A stretch of 64,000 nucleotides of DNA, from positions 24,225-88,224 of the forward strand of contig JAFDYY010000005.1 of NCBI GenBank assembly GCA_018267195.1, given 5' to 3'. Source of the stretch: Bacteroidota bacterium (lineage in GTDB: Bacteria; Bacteroidota; Bacteroidia; Cytophagales; Cyclobacteriaceae). This document shows, one piece after another, positions 62,772 through 64,000 of this stretch. Each line of letters opens with the position of its first letter. Within the stretch, counting starts at the first letter, position 1. Under the pieces are notes generated by a model. The model was given only the letters and a program-made list of their open reading frames with translations, had not been told where the DNA came from and searched no databases. The translations under genes and the position numbers were made by a program.

Positions 62772-63212
62772 TCACTCCTTGTACTCAATTCGCCAATGTA
62801 GCTTCTCAAGGTCTTTTACTTTGTATGAATACTTTTTGCTATAAAGCTGGTTCTTCACTAAGCTGTCTTGGGGAGTGCCCGTTAGAAGTTTCTTGCCAAA
62901 CAGATAAACCGTTAATGTACTGTCCTCACAGCTCTTATTAACATAACCTTCCCAGCTTCCAAATGGAGGTTGACAACGTAAACTATCACCCGCAGGAATC
63001 CATCTCATGTAATTCCATAAAGTATCTCGCTTGACTGAATCAATCGATATTGGATGAGAGTTAAAGGAACTCTTTTTAGAAATATCAACAAAAACAGTTT
63101 CAGTTGATTTGTTTATGATTACAAGTTTGTTATCAAATTTGTCGTATACGCATCCACTCAAAAAGGAAATTATTAAAGTGGCGAAGATTTTTACAGTCTT
63201 TTTTGATTTCAT
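62772..63212 (-). CDS. Small lipoprotein, candidate immunity protein for the adjacent Rhs toxin
   Basis: The 146-residue product has a clear lipoprotein signal (MKSKKTVKIFATLIISFLSGC; lipobox LSGC, Cys near residue 21), so it would be envelope-anchored. The mature part is polar and beta-rich with IINKSTETVFVDISKK, SWEGYVNKSCEDSTLTVYLFGKKLL, and KLHWRIEYKE. It starts 2 nt after the stop of the Rhs gene on the same strand. Small, lineage-specific genes directly 3-prime of an Rhs toxin tip are commonly immunity genes. No family is recognised; the immunity role is inferred only from position and size. Confidence 0.72.
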   Translation of the reverse strand: MKSKKTVKIFATLIISFLSGCVYDKFDNKLVIINKSTETVFVDISKKSSFNSHPISIDSVKRDTLWNYMRWIPAGDSLRCQPPFGSWEGYVNKSCEDSTLTVYLFGKKLLTGTPQDSLVKNQLYSKKYSYKVKDLEKLHWRIEYKE

Positions 63213-63214
63213 AA

Positions 63215-64000
63215 TTATTTGCCTTTGTAGTTACTGCCGAACCAAATCGCTGCCCAAGCATCAGCTCTTTGTTCTGTATAAAAATCGTGGTGCTCATCAT
63301 AAGTTGAACCTGTCATCAAGTCAAAGGCACTGGGTATACCAATAATGGTCATATAGTTTACCCAAGGAATTGTCGGCATAAATTGTCCAGCGCCATTTAA
63401 ATCAGGGCTAAAGGTGTAGTCCAAGAAATGGCCGTACTCATGTTGCAAAGTTTGAGTCATCTCCAATCCTGGATCATAGTCATTAGAGATGAAGATACCT
63501 AAGCCAGGAATAGTAACAGCTGTACCTGACACAACTGCAGATGTCTGATAAATCTTTATACCGGGATAATTCTTAGGATCACTGATGTCTTTAAACCAAG
63601 GTTTGCCTGGATCATCTTGCGTCAGCTCCTCACTATATTTTGCCAAGTACTCATCCCTTGTCATCTCGCCAGATGCTACCTTCTTAGCATCGCCATAGGG
63701 ATCTGGTGGTGGAGGTACCCCACTATGGTCATCGCTCCAACTGCCGCCCCCGATAGGTTCGCCTCCAAAATCGAAATACGGATTATCGTTGTGTATCGTC
63801 ATGCGCCAGTTGCGCGGGTCATCTTCCGGTTTGGCATAGTAAGGCACTACTGCCCCGCTCGGATCATTGAACGCAACCGGGTTGTTGTTTGCATAATGGT
63901 AAGGAGTGAGGTCGCTGCTCGTATGGGCCAGCGGATCAACTTGGAAGAACCTTCCCAATGCTGCATCATAGTTCCTGAAGGGAAGGTCGTACATCGCTGT
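63215..64000 (-). CDS. Rhs-repeat-associated protein C-terminus with metalloprotease-like toxin tip (partial at window edge)
   Basis: The frame is open to the end of the window (262 codons seen, no upstream stop). It begins with the Rhs core signature: YDAALGRFFQVDPLAHTSSDLTPYHYANNNPV, shown in parts as LGRFFQVDPLA and YANNNPVAFNDPSG. A variable tip of about 210 residues follows after a Pro-rich hinge. It has the zinc-binding motif HEYGH at about residues 185-189 of the first Met frame (nucleotides near 63442-63428), and a later Glu in EQRADAWA, 52 residues on, that could be the third ligand, as in zincin-type peptidases. This fits the metallopeptidase toxins of polymorphic toxin systems. The rest of the protein lies outside the window. 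Confidence 0.78.
   Translation of the reverse strand, partial: TAMYDLPFRNYDAALGRFFQVDPLAHTSSDLTPYHYANNNPVAFNDPSGAVVPYYAKPEDDPRNWRMTIHNDNPYFDFGGEPIGGGSWSDDHSGVPPPPDPYGDAKKVASGEMTRDEYLAKYSEELTQDDPGKPWFKDISDPKNYPGIKIYQTSAVVSGTAVTIPGLGIFISNDYDPGLEMTQTLQHEYGHFLDYTFSPDLNGAGQFMPTIPWVNYMTIIGIPSAFDLMTGSTYDEHHDFYTEQRADAWAAIWFGSNYKGK

Overview
The window looks like a chromosomal segment of a Bacteroidota bacterium, most likely of the Cytophagales or a nearby order. The sequence basis for this is: type IX secretion (T9SS) C-terminal sorting domains of type A (6173-8335) and type B (15784-30453); a PorP/SprF-family gene directly beside a giant surface protein; several TAnnTTTG promoter boxes, the Bacteroidota -7 element, placed 3-22 nt upstream of start codons; the gene order parA-parB-DUF5683-dapB-lepB; and many signal peptides ending in AQ or GQ. 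I did not compute G+C; by eye it is moderate. No rRNA, tRNA, CRISPR array, prophage or transposase was recognised.

Layout. 1-5.4 kb: end of a gamma-glutamyltransferase gene, an OmpA/PD40 envelope protein, a 3-methyladenine DNA glycosylase, and a minus-strand run sdaAB-tolC-macA that ends in a strong terminator. 6.1-14.7 kb: secreted or envelope proteins (FG-GAP/T9SS protein, an OM-barrel, Cys-protein and CHRD-like lipoprotein cluster, tandem paralogous lipoproteins, a DUF4159 protein) with a fatty-acid hydroxylase family gene and thyA. 14.7-30.5 kb: PorP/SprF plus a 4,889-residue adhesin-like protein containing about 13 tandem units of about 104 residues.

30.6-38.4 kb: a plus-strand housekeeping run, pyrG-yidC, then parA-parB-DUF5683-dapB-lepB. 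38.4-46.4 kb: ung and apaG (divergent), a methyltransferase, a coiled-coil membrane protein, a conserved unknown protein, a first fabH, an S41 protease and a lipoprotein. 46.6-49.1 kb: a LuxR-type response regulator with a 7TM-DISM histidine kinase. 49.1-53.2 kb (minus): greA-HIT, a membrane pentapeptide-repeat protein, and rsmA-mgtE. 53.2-59.3 kb (plus): pdxA, a TerB-like gene, DUF177-rpmF, a second fabH, efp, accB and accC. Together these supply ribosome and translation functions and the first steps of fatty-acid synthesis. 59.5-62.6 kb: a large secreted BNR/VPS10-like protein.

The right edge (62.7-64.0 kb) holds the clearest candidate for a less-described system: the C-terminus of an Rhs-type polymorphic toxin with a HEYGH zinc-metalloprotease-like tip. 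It is followed 2 nt later by a small lipoprotein gene, a plausible immunity protein. No intergenic stretch exceeds about 220 bp.
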